64,000 nucleotides of DNA from Rhodobacter sp. (GCA_020637555.1 JACKKF010000005.1:248001-312000); one strand, 5' to 3'; numbered from the stretch's first letter, positions 1 through 8,965 are shown. The notes: generated by a model from the sequence alone, not told the origin. Numbers and translations: made by a program.

Positions 1-177
1 ATCGAGCGCCTGTTCAGCTACGAGGGGTTGGGCAACATGGCCATCGACGCGGTCATCAACCGGGACCTGCCGCTGATCCAGGGGATCGTGCTGCTGTTCG
101 CGCTGCTGTTCACGCTGGTGAACCTGTGCGTCGACCTGCTCTATGCCGTTCTGAACCCGAGGTTGCGCCATGCTTGA
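1..177 (+). CDS. ABC transporter permease, DppB/OppB type (C-terminal part)
   Basis: This is the last 58 codons of an inner-membrane permease; the start lies outside the window. The visible part has the end of the transport domain (IERLFSYEGLGNMAIDA) and a final hydrophobic helix (about LIQGIVLLFALLFTLVNLCVDLLYAVLNP, split here only for description), typical of the C-terminus of DppB/OppB-family subunits. It overlaps the next permease by 8 bases, so the two are translationally coupled. Together with the three following genes it forms a peptide/nickel-type importer. The binding protein should lie upstream, outside the window, so the substrate cannot be given. Confidence 0.9.
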   Translation: MERLFSYEGLGNMAIDAVINRDLPLIQGIVLLFALLFTLVNLCVDLLYAVLNPRLRHA

Positions 178-1021
178 CGGTCGGTCCCTGGTCAAACGCA
201 CAGCCGGGCTCAGGCTGTGGCTGTCGGTCGCCTGGCTTTCGCTGCTGGTCATCGGCGCGGTCTTTGCGCCGCTGGTCGCCCCGCAGGATCCGTTGATGCA
301 GGACCTGTTCACGGCGCGCCTGCCGCCCTTCTGGATGCACGGGGCCGAGCCGGGCTACTGGCTGGGCACCGACAGCCTGGGGCGCGATGTGCTCAGCCGG
401 ATCCTGTATGGCGGGCGGGTGGCGCTGATCGTCGCGCTTCTGGCCGGCAGTGCGACCGCGATCATCGGCGCGACACTGGGCCTGATCGCCGGTTTCTATC
501 GCGGTTGGGTCGATATGGTGATCTCGCGGCTGGTGGACATCTGGATGGCCTTTCCGCCGGTGCTGTTCTCGATCCTGCTGATCGCTGTTCTGGGCACGGG
601 GCTTGGCTCGGTCATCCTGGCGATCATCGTCATCGACTGGACCCGCTTTGCCCGCGTCGTCCGCGCCGAGGCCATGGCCCAGGGCGCGATGGATTACGTC
701 GCCTCGGCCCAGGTCGCGGGGCGCGGGCGGTTCAGCACGGTGCTGACCGAGATCCTGCCCAATGTGCTGCCGACCATCACCGTGCTGCTGACGCTGGAAA
801 TGGGAATTGCCGTCATTGTCGAGGCGATCCTCAGCTTCGTGAACCTGTCGATTTCCACCGACGATCCCACCTGGGGCGGCATGATCGCCGAGGGGCGGGT
901 GTCGATCCACCAGGCCTGGTGGGTGCTGGTGTTCCCGCTGATCGCGCTGTTTCTCACCGTCCTGTCCTTCTCGCAACTGGGCGAGGGGCTCAAGGACCGC
1001 TTCGACCCGGTGCTGCAATGA
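170..1021 (+). CDS. ABC transporter permease, DppC/OppC type
   Basis: The 283-residue inner-membrane protein is the second permease of a dipeptide/oligopeptide/nickel-type importer. It has an N-terminal helix (about residues 14-37), the DppC-type sequence GTDSLGRDVLSRILYG that precedes the transport domain, and five further hydrophobic helices with a coupling region around residues 160-195 (MAQGAMDYVASAQVAG). Length is normal for the family. Its ATG overlaps the previous gene's stop, and its TGA overlaps the next ATG, so the four genes form one tight operon. Confidence 0.93.
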   Translation: MLDGRSLVKRTAGLRLWLSVAWLSLLVIGAVFAPLVAPQDPLMQDLFTARLPPFWMHGAEPGYWLGTDSLGRDVLSRILYGGRVALIVALLAGSATAIIGATLGLIAGFYRGWVDMVISRLVDIWMAFPPVLFSILLIAVLGTGLGSVILAIIVIDWTRFARVVRAEAMAQGAMDYVASAQVAGRGRFSTVLTEILPNVLPTITVLLTLEMGIAVIVEAILSFVNLSISTDDPTWGGMIAEGRVSIHQAWWVLVFPLIALFLTVLSFSQLGEGLKDRFDPVLQ

Positions 1022-1890
1022 GTTTCCTGAAAATCCGCAACCTGTCGGTGGTCCTGCGCGGCACGCGGCACCGGCTGTTGCGCGACGTCTCGCTGGATGT
1101 CGCGGCGACCGAGGTGATGGGCCTGGTGGGCGAATCCGGTGCCGGCAAGTCGATGATCGGCAAGGCGGTGCTGGGCATCCTGCCGCGGTCCGCGCAGGTG
1201 GTGTCCGGCACGATCGAGATGGACGGCGTGGACCTGCTGTCCATGGACCCGCGGCGGCGGCGCGCCCTCATCGGCCGGCAGGCCGCCCTGATCCCGCAGG
1301 ATCCGTTGACCGCGCTGAACCCCTCGCGGCGGATCAGGCCGCAGATCACGGATCGGCTGGTGGACATCCTGGGCTGGGACCGCGCCCGCGCCAATACCCG
1401 GGCCGAGGAAATCCTGCACGAGGTTCATATCGCCGCGCCTGAGCGGGTGCTGGGGTCCTACCCGCACGAATTGTCGGGCGGGATGCGCCAGCGGATTCTC
1501 ATCGCCTCGGCCTTTGCCGCCGAACCGCGCCTGATCGTCGCCGACGAGCCGACGACCGCGCTGGATGTGACGGTGCAGAAGCAGATCCTGAAACTGATCC
1601 ACGAGATGCAGGCCCAGCATGGCACGGCGTTGCTGTTCGTGACGCATGACCTGGGCGTGGTAGCCAAGATCTGCCAGCGGCTGACGGTTCTCTATGGCGG
1701 GCTGGTGGTTGAAGAGGCCGACGTGCGCGCGTTCTTCCGCGCGCCGGTCCATGCCTATTCCCGCGCGCTGCTGGCCGCCACGCCGCGCCATTCCGACCCC
1801 GACGCCGACCTGACCCCGGTGCCCGAGGCCGTCATCGCCGCCGTGCAGGACCAGGTCCTTGCCGCCGACCGGAGCTGGACCCATGCCTGA
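1018..1890 (+). CDS. ABC transporter ATP-binding protein, DppD type
   Basis: The 290-residue cytoplasmic ATPase powers the adjacent permeases. It shows Walker A GESGAGKS (residues 38-45), a signature LSGGMRQR, Walker B LIVADEPTTALD, and the H-loop VTHDLGVV. The C-terminal extension after the nucleotide-binding domain (APVHAYSRALLAATPRH) is the oligopeptide-transporter ATPase C-terminal region. I chose the ATG in the ATGA overlap with the upstream permease; a longer open frame upstream is only a shadow of that gene. It overlaps the next ATPase by 8 bases. Confidence 0.94.
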   Translation: MSFLKIRNLSVVLRGTRHRLLRDVSLDVAATEVMGLVGESGAGKSMIGKAVLGILPRSAQVVSGTIEMDGVDLLSMDPRRRRALIGRQAALIPQDPLTALNPSRRIRPQITDRLVDILGWDRARANTRAEEILHEVHIAAPERVLGSYPHELSGGMRQRILIASAFAAEPRLIVADEPTTALDVTVQKQILKLIHEMQAQHGTALLFVTHDLGVVAKICQRLTVLYGGLVVEEADVRAFFRAPVHAYSRALLAATPRHSDPDADLTPVPEAVIAAVQDQVLAADRSWTHA

Positions 1891-2692
1891 TCTTTACGAT
1901 GTGCAGGACCTGCACCTGTCGTTGCCCGACATGACGCGCAAGCCCCTGTTCGGGGCCGCGCCCCGGATCGAGATCCTGAAAGGTCTCAGCTTCACCATCC
2001 CCAAGGGGCAGGTTCTGGGGATCGTCGGCGGGTCGGGCTCGGGCAAGTCGACGCTTGGTCGCGCGCTCGTGCGCCTGCTCGAGCCGACCTCGGGGCGGGT
2101 GCTGTTCGACGGTCAGGACATCACCCACCGCGACGAGGGGGGGCTCAGGCCCCTGCGGCGCCGTTTCCAGATGATCTTTCAGGACCCGATGTCGTCGCTG
2201 AACCCGCGCCAGACCGTGGCACGGATCATCGCCGCCCCCCTCGGTCTGCACGGTTTCGCCGATCCGCGCGACCGCGCCCTCGAGGCGCTGGAACGGGTCG
2301 GATTGCCGCGCAGTTTCGGCAGCCGCTTTCCGCACCAGTTGTCGGGCGGGCAGCGCCAGCGCATCGGGATCGCGCGCGCCATCGCGCTGAACCCGGATTT
2401 CATCCTGGCGGACGAGATCGTCTCGGGGCTGGATGTGTCCAGTCAGGCGCAGGTGCTGTCGATCCTGCGCGAACTGGTGCGTGACATGGGGCTGACGCTG
2501 GCCTTCATCAGTCACGATCTCAGCGTGATCCGGCGGCTATGTGACCGCGTTCTGGTGCTGCATCAGGGCGTGATCGTCGAGGACGCGGGCTGCGAGGCGC
2601 TGTTCGCCGATCCGCAGGCGGCCTATACCCGCGACCTGCTGGATGCGATCCCCGATCCCGACCCTGAAAATGCCTGGTTCGAACGGGCCTAG
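1883..2692 (+). CDS. ABC transporter ATP-binding protein, DppF type
   Basis: The 269-residue second ATPase of the peptide-type importer carries Walker A GGSGSGKST (residues 49-57), Q-loop around MIFQDPMSSLNP, signature LSGGQRQR, Walker B FILADEIVSGLD and H-loop ISHDLSVI. In Walker B the usual DEP is DEI, which is tolerated in this family. It starts within the end of the preceding ATPase. Its TAG stop lies inside a CTAG that also gives the stop of the convergent DUF1993 gene, so the two genes meet with no gap. Confidence 0.94.
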   Translation: MPDLYDVQDLHLSLPDMTRKPLFGAAPRIEILKGLSFTIPKGQVLGIVGGSGSGKSTLGRALVRLLEPTSGRVLFDGQDITHRDEGGLRPLRRRFQMIFQDPMSSLNPRQTVARIIAAPLGLHGFADPRDRALEALERVGLPRSFGSRFPHQLSGGQRQRIGIARAIALNPDFILADEIVSGLDVSSQAQVLSILRELVRDMGLTLAFISHDLSVIRRLCDRVLVLHQGVIVEDAGCEALFADPQAAYTRDLLDAIPDPDPENAWFERA

Positions 2693-3255
2693 GCGGGGTG
2701 CGGCCGGAACTGGATCAGGTAGTCGCCCTTGCCGATCGGAACCCCTTGCGCGCGCAGGATGTTATGCGCGGTCACCGCATGGAAATGAACATTGGGCAGG
2801 GTGTAGGACAGCACGAAATCCTCGGATGTCAGATCCAGCCGCCGCGGTCCCCAGGGGCTCTGATCCGGTCGGGTCCAGTCCAGCGGCAGGAAAACCTCGA
2901 TGGCTTGCCGCCGGCCCGCATGCCGGTCGAGCGTCTCGGGCGCCCGTGACCCGACGGTCGAGATGGCGGTCCGCATCATGGCCTGCAACGCGGCGAACGG
3001 CATCCTGCCGATCAGGGGCGGCGGGGCAAACACACCCGTTGCGATCGCCTCCAGCCCCCAGACGGCGTGGTTCTTCAGGGCCTCGACCTGAAAATGGAGC
3101 GGTGCCATATCCGGGAACAACCGGGCCGCAACCAGATCGTCGGCGTCGATGCCGATCTCGGCGCAATGGTCGGCCGCGCGCGCAAGGATGCCGGCCACCG
3201 CGCGCAGGCGTTGCAGAACCGTCGGCACGCAAAGATCATGCAGCGTGGTGGCCAT
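2689..3255 (-). CDS. DUF1993 family protein
   Basis: The 188-residue soluble protein fits the DUF1993 family (about 170 residues, DinB-like helical fold). Seen motifs are the N-terminal LHDLCVPTVLQRLRAVAGILARA, a central HFQVEALKNHAVWGLEAI, and the C-terminal FHAVTAHNILRAQGVPIGKGDYL, which are the conserved blocks as I remember them. The biochemical function of the family is not established. It follows the AraC-type regulator by 19 bases on the same strand and is probably co-transcribed with it. A longer frame starts upstream, but the chosen ATG begins the conserved region. Confidence 0.8.
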   Translation of the reverse strand: MATTLHDLCVPTVLQRLRAVAGILARAADHCAEIGIDADDLVAARLFPDMAPLHFQVEALKNHAVWGLEAIATGVFAPPPLIGRMPFAALQAMMRTAISTVGSRAPETLDRHAGRRQAIEVFLPLDWTRPDQSPWGPRRLDLTSEDFVLSYTLPNVHFHAVTAHNILRAQGVPIGKGDYLIQFRPHPA

Positions 3256-3274
3256 GACGCGCCCGCCGGCCCGG

Positions 3275-4273
3275 TCAGAAGGGCGCGGCCTGCGCATCGC
3301 GCAGGGTTTCGCGCGGGGCGCAGCCGAAGCGCCCGCGGTAGATGCCCGAAAACCGCCCGAAATGGCCAAAGCCCCAGCGCGTCGCCACCTCGGTCACGCT
3401 GGTGCCGGGCAGGCCCGCTTGCAGATCGGCATGCGCCCGGTCCAGCCGGGCATCGCGCAGAAAGGCAAGCGGCGTCGTGTTGCGAAACCGCCGAAAGGCC
3501 AGTTGCAGGCTGCGTGCGCTGACGCCCACGGCTTCGGCCACGTCCTCGATCCCGACAGGCTGGTCGATGCGCGCCAGCATCCAGGCTTCGGCCTGGCGCA
3601 CCATGCGCGGCGCGACCTCGTGTCCGCGCGTGTGATGCAGCGCATCCGAGAAACTGTGCCGATGCGCTTCCAGCAGGCCGGTCATCAGCGTGCTTTCGAT
3701 CTGGCGACCCAGCAGGCTGCCCGGGCGCAGGGCAGGGCGGCCCGCGTCGGCCTCGGCCACCAGATGCAGGATCAGCGCGCGCAGGGCGGCGCCCCGCGGG
3801 CCGGTCAGATCCATCGCGCCGGTAAAGGTCAGCGGCCGGTCCGGCAATCCCCCGATCAACCCGGCGAGGTGACGCACAAAGGCTTCGCGGTCGATGCGCA
3901 GCAGGATCTGGCGGCAGTCGCCCTCCCAGATCATCGTCGTCGCGTGATGCGGGTTCAGCAGCGCCGCGCGCCCCGGATCGCTGACATAGGCGTCCGATCC
4001 GTTGCGGATGGCCGCGGCCCCGGTCAGGGGCATCTGGAACAGGTAGAAATCCCGCAACTCACCCGGCGCGATCAGTGTCTTGGCGCCATAGGCGATATAG
4101 TTCAGCGACAGCCGTTCGCCCTGAAGGTGGTGGTGGCAGGCATCGAACCCGCCCCCGGGGCCGATCCGGTCCAGCCGATGCGGGCAGAAGATCGCCGCGA
4201 CGCGCTCGCGCGCCTCGTCGAGATCGCGGGTCCGGAACAGCGCATGACCCGCCAGCGGTGCGGCTACGCCCAT
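3275..4273 (-). CDS. AraC family transcriptional regulator
   Basis: The 332-residue regulator has an N-terminal sensor part resembling the AraC_binding_2 type (residues about 1-210, with CHHHLQGERLSLNYIAYGA) and a C-terminal double helix-turn-helix (about 235-325) ending in the AraC signature TPLAFLRDARLDRAHADL and VATRWGFGHFGRFSGIYRGRFG. An upstream in-frame ATG at 4330 lacks a ribosome site, whereas this start has GGGAGG 6 bases before it. It is divergent from the SDR/monooxygenase operon at 4447, the natural target. Regulators of this sensor type often control aromatic catabolism, so an aromatic effector is likely but unproven. Confidence 0.88.
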   Translation of the reverse strand: MGVAAPLAGHALFRTRDLDEARERVAAIFCPHRLDRIGPGGGFDACHHHLQGERLSLNYIAYGAKTLIAPGELRDFYLFQMPLTGAAAIRNGSDAYVSDPGRAALLNPHHATTMIWEGDCRQILLRIDREAFVRHLAGLIGGLPDRPLTFTGAMDLTGPRGAALRALILHLVAEADAGRPALRPGSLLGRQIESTLMTGLLEAHRHSFSDALHHTRGHEVAPRMVRQAEAWMLARIDQPVGIEDVAEAVGVSARSLQLAFRRFRNTTPLAFLRDARLDRAHADLQAGLPGTSVTEVATRWGFGHFGRFSGIYRGRFGCAPRETLRDAQAAPF

Positions 4274-4446
4274 GACGACCTCCCTGCCATGATCGAGGAA
4301 CCCTAGCACCGCATACATGCGTTTGCACATAAATTTCGCGCAACCGGCAGGTTTTTTCGTTTTTCGGATAATGGCGATGCTGGGTGGATAGTCGGTGCAA
4401 GGCCGCCTGCCAAACTGCCCCCTGCAACCAGAAACAGGGGGATTTC

Positions 4447-5223
4447 ATGCGGGGACTGGACGGCAAGGTGGCCATCGTTCCGGGCGGCGCGACCAAGATC
4501 GGGCGCGCCGTGGTCGCGGCATTCCGGCAAGCGGGCGTGCGCGTCATGGTCGGCGACATCGACACCGAGGGCGGCCAGGCGATGATCGCCGAGGGCGTGG
4601 CCTTCACGCCGTGCGACCTGCGCAAGGACGCCGATATCGCGGCCCTGGTGCAGGCCACGCGCGATGCCTATGGCCGGATCGATTTCCTGGTGAACGTCGC
4701 CTGTTCCTATCTGGACAACGGCGCCGAGTCGCCCCGCGCGGAATGGCTCGAGGCGCTGGATGTGAACATCGTCGGCTCGGTCATGCTGATGCAGGCGGCG
4801 CGGGCGGATCTGGCCGCGACCAAGGGGGCGATCGTCAATTTCGGTTCGATTTCGGCACGGGTCGCGCAGACGGGGCGCTGGCTCTATCCGGTCAGCAAGG
4901 CGGCGATCCTGCAACTGACGCGCAATCAGGCGATGGACCTGGCGCCCGACGGAATCCGCGTGAACGCGGTCAGCCCGGGCTGGACCTGGTCCAACATCAT
5001 GGACCAGTTGACCGGCGGCAACCGGGCCAAGACCGACGCGGTGGCCGCGCCGTTTCACATGCTGGGCCGCGTGGGCGACCCCGAGGAAGTGGCGAACACG
5101 GTGCTGTTCCTGTGCTCGGACGAGGCCAGCTTCATCACCGGCACCGATATTCGCGTGGACGGCGGCTATACCGCCATGGGTCCGGAGCAGGCCGTGCCGG
5201 CGATTCCGAAACTGATGGAATAA
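4447..5223 (+). CDS. SDR family oxidoreductase
   Basis: The 258-residue short-chain dehydrogenase/reductase uses NAD(P)H. The Rossmann glycine motif is the variant PGGATKIG (12-19), the DI after GVRVMVGDID (37-38) suggests NAD preference, and the active site is S134/S136, Y147 and K151 (YPVSK). The usual NNAG is replaced by VNVACSY (82-88), which is divergent. A purine-rich stretch (aacaggggg) precedes the start. It is the first gene of the operon with the FAD monooxygenase and flavin reductase. In indole-degradation clusters of the iif/ind type an SDR acts on the hydroxylated product of such a monooxygenase; that role here is inferred from context. Confidence 0.9.
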   Translation: MRGLDGKVAIVPGGATKIGRAVVAAFRQAGVRVMVGDIDTEGGQAMIAEGVAFTPCDLRKDADIAALVQATRDAYGRIDFLVNVACSYLDNGAESPRAEWLEALDVNIVGSVMLMQAARADLAATKGAIVNFGSISARVAQTGRWLYPVSKAAILQLTRNQAMDLAPDGIRVNAVSPGWTWSNIMDQLTGGNRAKTDAVAAPFHMLGRVGDPEEVANTVLFLCSDEASFITGTDIRVDGGYTAMGPEQAVPAIPKLME

Positions 5224-5247
5224 CAAGGGAATAACAGGGAGAAAACC

Positions 5248-6480
5248 ATGAGAAAGATCACGATCGTCGGCGGCGGCCAATCCGGGTTCCAACTGGCCAT
5301 CGGCCTGTTGCAAAAGGGCTATCAGGTGCGCGTGGTGCAAAACCGCGACGCCGGGGACATCGCGCGCGGCAAGGTCCTGTCGAGCCAGTGCATGTTCGGC
5401 GATGCGATCGAGGCCGAGCGCGACCTGGGCATCGATTTCTGGACCGACACCTGCCCCCCGGTCGAGGGGATCAGCTTTGTCGTGCCGCATCCCGAACAGC
5501 CCGGCGCAAAGGCCATCGACTGGTCCGGCCGGCTGGACCGCAACGCCTATTCGGTTGACCAGCGGGTGAAGATTCCGCGCTGGATGGCCGAATTCGAACG
5601 CCTGGGCGGGCGCCTGGTGCTGAAAGAGGCCGGGCTTTCGGACATGGAGCTCTATGCGCGCGAGGACGATCTGGTCATCGTTGCGTCGGGCAAGGGCGAA
5701 ATCGGCCAGATGTTCGAACGCGACGCCGGGAAATCCCCCTATGACCGCCCCCAGCGCGCCCTTGCGTTGACCTATGTTCACGGCATGACACCCCGGCCCG
5801 AGCATTCGGCGGTCAACTTCAACCTGATCCCCGGCGTGGGCGAGTATTTCGTCTTTCCGGCGCTGACCACCACCGGCCCGTGCGACATCATGGTGTTCGA
5901 GGGCGTGCCGGGCGGGCCCATGGACTGCTGGTCCAACGTCCACAGCCCGGAGCAGCATCTGGAAACCTCGCTCAACATCCTGAACACCTTTCTCCCGTGG
6001 GAGGCCGAGCGTTGCCGCGCCGTCAGCCTGACCGACGACAACGGCATTCTGGCCGGACGGTTCCCGCCCACGGTCCGCAAACCCGTCGGCACGCTGCCCT
6101 CGGGCGCGCGCGTTCTGGGGCTGGGGGATGCAGTCTGCCTGAACGATCCGATCACGGGGCAGGGGTCGAACAACGCCGCAAAGGCCGCGCGGGTCTATCT
6201 GAAGCGCATCCTCGATCACGGCGACCGGCCGTTCGATGCCGCCTGGATGCAGGGCACCTTCGATGCCTATTGGGACTATGCGCAATGGGTGGTCAACTGG
6301 ACCAACATGATGCTGGCCCCGCCGCCGCCCTTCATCCTGGAGATCATGGGCACCGCCTGTGTCGAGCCGCGCCTGGCGCATCGCATTGCCAACGGCTTCG
6401 ACGACCCGCGAGATTTCTTCCCGTGGTTCGCGGACCCCGGCGCGGCCGAGGCCTATCTGGCCGAACTCAAGGCGGCCTGA
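5248..6480 (+). CDS. Styrene/indole monooxygenase-type FAD-dependent oxygenase (StyA-like)
   Basis: The 410-residue flavoprotein monooxygenase resembles the oxygenase component of two-component styrene/indole monooxygenases (StyA about 415 residues). It has an N-terminal dinucleotide motif IVGGGQSG (6-13) and a second FAD motif GLGDAVCLNDPITGQGSNNA (291-310); the substrate-domain region lies about 80-200. No NAD(P)H site is evident, as expected when reduced FAD is supplied by a partner. The flavin reductase follows one base after its stop, fixing the pairing. The probable substrate is a styrene-like or indole-like aromatic ring, given the kynureninase/cyclase fusion downstream, but specificity cannot be read from the sequence. 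Confidence 0.85.
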   Translation: MRKITIVGGGQSGFQLAIGLLQKGYQVRVVQNRDAGDIARGKVLSSQCMFGDAIEAERDLGIDFWTDTCPPVEGISFVVPHPEQPGAKAIDWSGRLDRNAYSVDQRVKIPRWMAEFERLGGRLVLKEAGLSDMELYAREDDLVIVASGKGEIGQMFERDAGKSPYDRPQRALALTYVHGMTPRPEHSAVNFNLIPGVGEYFVFPALTTTGPCDIMVFEGVPGGPMDCWSNVHSPEQHLETSLNILNTFLPWEAERCRAVSLTDDNGILAGRFPPTVRKPVGTLPSGARVLGLGDAVCLNDPITGQGSNNAAKAARVYLKRILDHGDRPFDAAWMQGTFDAYWDYAQWVVNWTNMMLAPPPPFILEIMGTACVEPRLAHRIANGFDDPRDFFPWFADPGAAEAYLAELKAA

Positions 6481-6481
6481 G

Positions 6482-6976
6482 ATGGGCATGGGCGTCGATC
6501 CCGCCGCCTTTCGCGCGGCCATGGCGCGGTTCCCCGGCGCGGTGACGATCGTCACCACGCTGACCCCGCAGGGGCGCCGGGGGATCACCGCGACGGCGGT
6601 CTGTTCGGTGACGGCGGACCCGCCCAGTCTGCTGGTCTGTGTCAACCGCGCCACGGGCACCTGCCAGGGCATCCTGGAAACCGGGCGCTTTGCGGTGAAC
6701 CTGCTGCGCGATCCCTCGGGGGATCTGGCGATGCGCTTTGCGGGGGCGGGCGGCACCACCGGTGACGACAAGTTCGCGGCCGGCGACTGGGGGGCGGATG
6801 CCGCGGGGTTGCCGGTGCTGGCCGATGCCCGGGTGGCCTTTTCCTGTGCGGTGGCCGAAACCCTGACCGCGGGCACGCATCAGGTGTTCATCGGCCAGAT
6901 CACCGCCATCGCCCAGGGGGAAGGCGCGGCGCTGATCTACGAGCAGTCGCGCTTTCACCGCCTGGACCCGATCTGA
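6482..6976 (+). CDS. Flavin reductase (StyB/HpaC-like)
   Basis: The 164-residue protein belongs to the flavin reductase family that supplies reduced FAD to a partner monooxygenase. Seen are the N-terminal FRAAMARFPGAVTIVTT, the flavin-binding block GITATAVCSVTADPPSLLVCVNR (about 36-58) and the C-terminal H-rich GTHQVFIGQI. Length matches StyB and HpaC. It begins one base after the monooxygenase stop, so the two should be made together. Its 3' end faces the convergent fusion gene with only 15 bases between the stops. Confidence 0.9.
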   Translation: MGMGVDPAAFRAAMARFPGAVTIVTTLTPQGRRGITATAVCSVTADPPSLLVCVNRATGTCQGILETGRFAVNLLRDPSGDLAMRFAGAGGTTGDDKFAAGDWGADAAGLPVLADARVAFSCAVAETLTAGTHQVFIGQITAIAQGEGAALIYEQSRFHRLDPI

Positions 6977-6983
6977 CACCGGC

Positions 6984-7004
6984 GCCGGGGGTCAGGCCCC
7001 CGGC
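6984..7004. terminator. Hairpin between convergent genes with a stop codon in its loop
   Basis: An 8-bp perfect GC stem, GCCGGGGG paired with CCCCCGGC, encloses a 5-base loop whose first three bases are the stop codon of the minus-strand fusion gene. It sits between the ends of the flavin reductase and the fusion gene. No U-tract follows on either strand, so it may be a bidirectional terminator or just an RNA 3'-end stabiliser. Confidence 0.5.
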
Positions 7005-8965
7005 ACCAGCGCCAGCGCCCGGATGGGCGAACCGGTGCCCTGCACGATCTTCAGCGGAGTCACGACCAGGATCGCGCCCTTGGCGGGCAGTTGATCCAGG
7101 TTGCACAGGCTGGCCAGGCCAAAGCAGTTGTCACGATGCAGGAAGTTGTGCGCCGGGAAGGGGGGGCTGAACTTGCCGGCCATCCCCGCGTCGGTGCCCA
7201 CGCATTGCGTGCCCCAGCCGACGATGCCGCGTGACAGCAGATAGTCGATGCAGTCGGGCGCGGGCCCGGGCGAATGGCTGTCGTCGCTGTCGGGATCGGG
7301 GTTCAGGAACAGCGCCGCATCGTGCATCCGCCGGTCCCAGTCGGTGCGCATCACCACCCATTCGCCGGGATTGATGGCGCCGTGCCGGGACTCCCAGTCC
7401 TTGACGTGGCGCGCGGTCAGCAGGAAATCGGGATCGGCCGCGGCCTCGGACGCGCAGTCGATCACGTTGACCGGCGCGATCAGCCGCTGCACGTCCAGCG
7501 TATCGGTATAGCCATCGGCAAAGTCCCGTCCGCTGAGCCAGTGGTGCGGCGCGTCGAAATGCGTCCCGGAATGCTCGCCCAGTTCCAGCCAGTTCCAGGC
7601 CCAGAAGGGACCGTCGCTGTCGTATTCGCTGATCTTGTGCAGCTTGACCGGCGGGGTATCGCGCGCCAGGTCCGGCGGCAGTTTCAGAAGCGGGGTCTCG
7701 GGACCAAGCGGCGCGGTGCAGTCGACGATCCGCACCTGCCCGGACAGCAGCGCCGCGCCCAGGTCCCCCAGAACGGCCCCCGCATCGGCGGTGCTGGCGG
7801 CGGCACGGCCGGCAAACCGGGCGCGACGGCGGGCCAGGACCTCGGCCATCAGGTCAAAGGTCTCGCCGATGGCGCTTTCCTCGGTGACGATCCCGGGCGA
7901 GAGGCGCAGGATGTCGCCGCGAAAGTCCACGGAATACCCCTCGAGTCCCAGCGCGCCGACCATGGCGGCGGCCTCGGCCTTGTCGGGCATCCTGAGCATC
8001 ACGGATCCGCCGCGCCGGTCGGCCTCGCGCGGGGACAGGAGCGGCAGGTCCAGGGCGTCGGCGCGGGCGATGATCTGGTCCACCATCGTGCGGTTGCGCG
8101 TGGCGATCGCGGACACATCCTGCGTCGCGAACCAGTCCAGCGCCGGCAGCGAGGCCAGCGCCGCCACCGAACCCGGCGTGCCGCTGTCGAAACGGCGAAT
8201 GTCGGGGGCATACTGGAACTTGTCCAGGTCCCAGCTGAAGGGGTTGTTCTGGCTGAACCAGCCGCGCCCCTCGGGTTGCAGATCCGCCAGCAGGGCCTTG
8301 TCAGCATAGAGAATGCCCGCGCCGGGCGTGCCGCACATCCATTTCAGGCTGGTCGAAATGGTGAAGTCGACCCGCGGGTTCATCACGTCGAAAGGCAAGA
8401 GCCCGGCCGCCTGGGTGATGTCGGCCACCATCAGGCTGCCCATGTCGCGGCCGTGGGCGACCAGCGCGGGATAATCCATGCGGTGCGACGCGGTCGATGT
8501 CACCCAGGTCAGCAGGGCCAGCGCCACATCGGGACCCCAGGCGGCCAGGTAATCCTCGGTTTCCACCCAGGAGGCACCCGGCCGCAGCGGCACGGTGTCC
8601 AGCGTGAAGCCGATCTTGGGCGCCAGCCCGGCCAGCAGGAAGTGGATCGAGGGGAAGCAATCGCCCGAGACCAGCACCCGCTTGCCCTTGAGCCGGGCTT
8701 CGGGCAGGGCGCGCATGATGCGGTGCATCCCTTCGGTGACGTTGTCGACATTCGTGACCGATCCCTTGGGCGCGCCGATCAGGCGGCCCCAGGCTTCGGT
8801 GAAGTCCTGGCGCTTGCGCAGCACATAGCCCCATTGCTTGTCATCGGGCGCGGACCAGACGCGGGCGAAATCGGCCATGGCGCGGGCCAGGTCCTCGTCC
8901 TTGCCGGGATACATGCCGATAGAATGATACAGGAAATAGCCACCAGCGCGGGAATTCGAGTGCAT
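6992..8965 (-). CDS. Fusion protein: kynureninase-like PLP enzyme plus KynB/isatin-hydrolase-type cyclase
   Basis: A single 657-residue open frame holds two enzymes. Residues about 1-390 are a fold-type I class V aminotransferase/kynureninase-like domain, with ADITQAAG (D182, pyridine-nitrogen aspartate) and TSLKWMCG (K208, Schiff-base lysine). Residues about 405-657 are a cyclase-family (PF04199) domain with the metal motif HxGTHxDxPxH: H465, H469, D471, H475. Kynurenine formamidase and isatin hydrolase share this family. Together they could convert N-formylkynurenine-like compounds to an anthranilate. In the C-terminal block (GLASLCNLDQLP) I do not see the Glu that KynB-type enzymes carry before this segment; A618 occupies that place in my alignment by eye. 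The downstream gene of a TRAP transporter operon, it is probably fed by that importer. Confidence 0.85.
   Translation of the reverse strand: MHSNSRAGGYFLYHSIGMYPGKDEDLARAMADFARVWSAPDDKQWGYVLRKRQDFTEAWGRLIGAPKGSVTNVDNVTEGMHRIMRALPEARLKGKRVLVSGDCFPSIHFLLAGLAPKIGFTLDTVPLRPGASWVETEDYLAAWGPDVALALLTWVTSTASHRMDYPALVAHGRDMGSLMVADITQAAGLLPFDVMNPRVDFTISTSLKWMCGTPGAGILYADKALLADLQPEGRGWFSQNNPFSWDLDKFQYAPDIRRFDSGTPGSVAALASLPALDWFATQDVSAIATRNRTMVDQIIARADALDLPLLSPREADRRGGSVMLRMPDKAEAAAMVGALGLEGYSVDFRGDILRLSPGIVTEESAIGETFDLMAEVLARRRARFAGRAAASTADAGAVLGDLGAALLSGQVRIVDCTAPLGPETPLLKLPPDLARDTPPVKLHKISEYDSDGPFWAWNWLELGEHSGTHFDAPHHWLSGRDFADGYTDTLDVQRLIAPVNVIDCASEAAADPDFLLTARHVKDWESRHGAINPGEWVVMRTDWDRRMHDAALFLNPDPDSDDSHSPGPAPDCIDYLLSRGIVGWGTQCVGTDAGMAGKFSPPFPAHNFLHRDNCFGLASLCNLDQLPAKGAILVVTPLKIVQGTGSPIRALALVPGA

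Noticed and set aside
4274..4446. An AraC operator between the regulator and the SDR gene
   Set aside because: Short TGCA-containing repeats such as GCATACATGC occur, but I could not find two well-spaced direct repeats that stand out from background.
6984..7004. A rho-independent terminator in the strict sense
   Set aside because: The stem is strong but no U-tract follows on either strand, so I list it only as a possible terminator.
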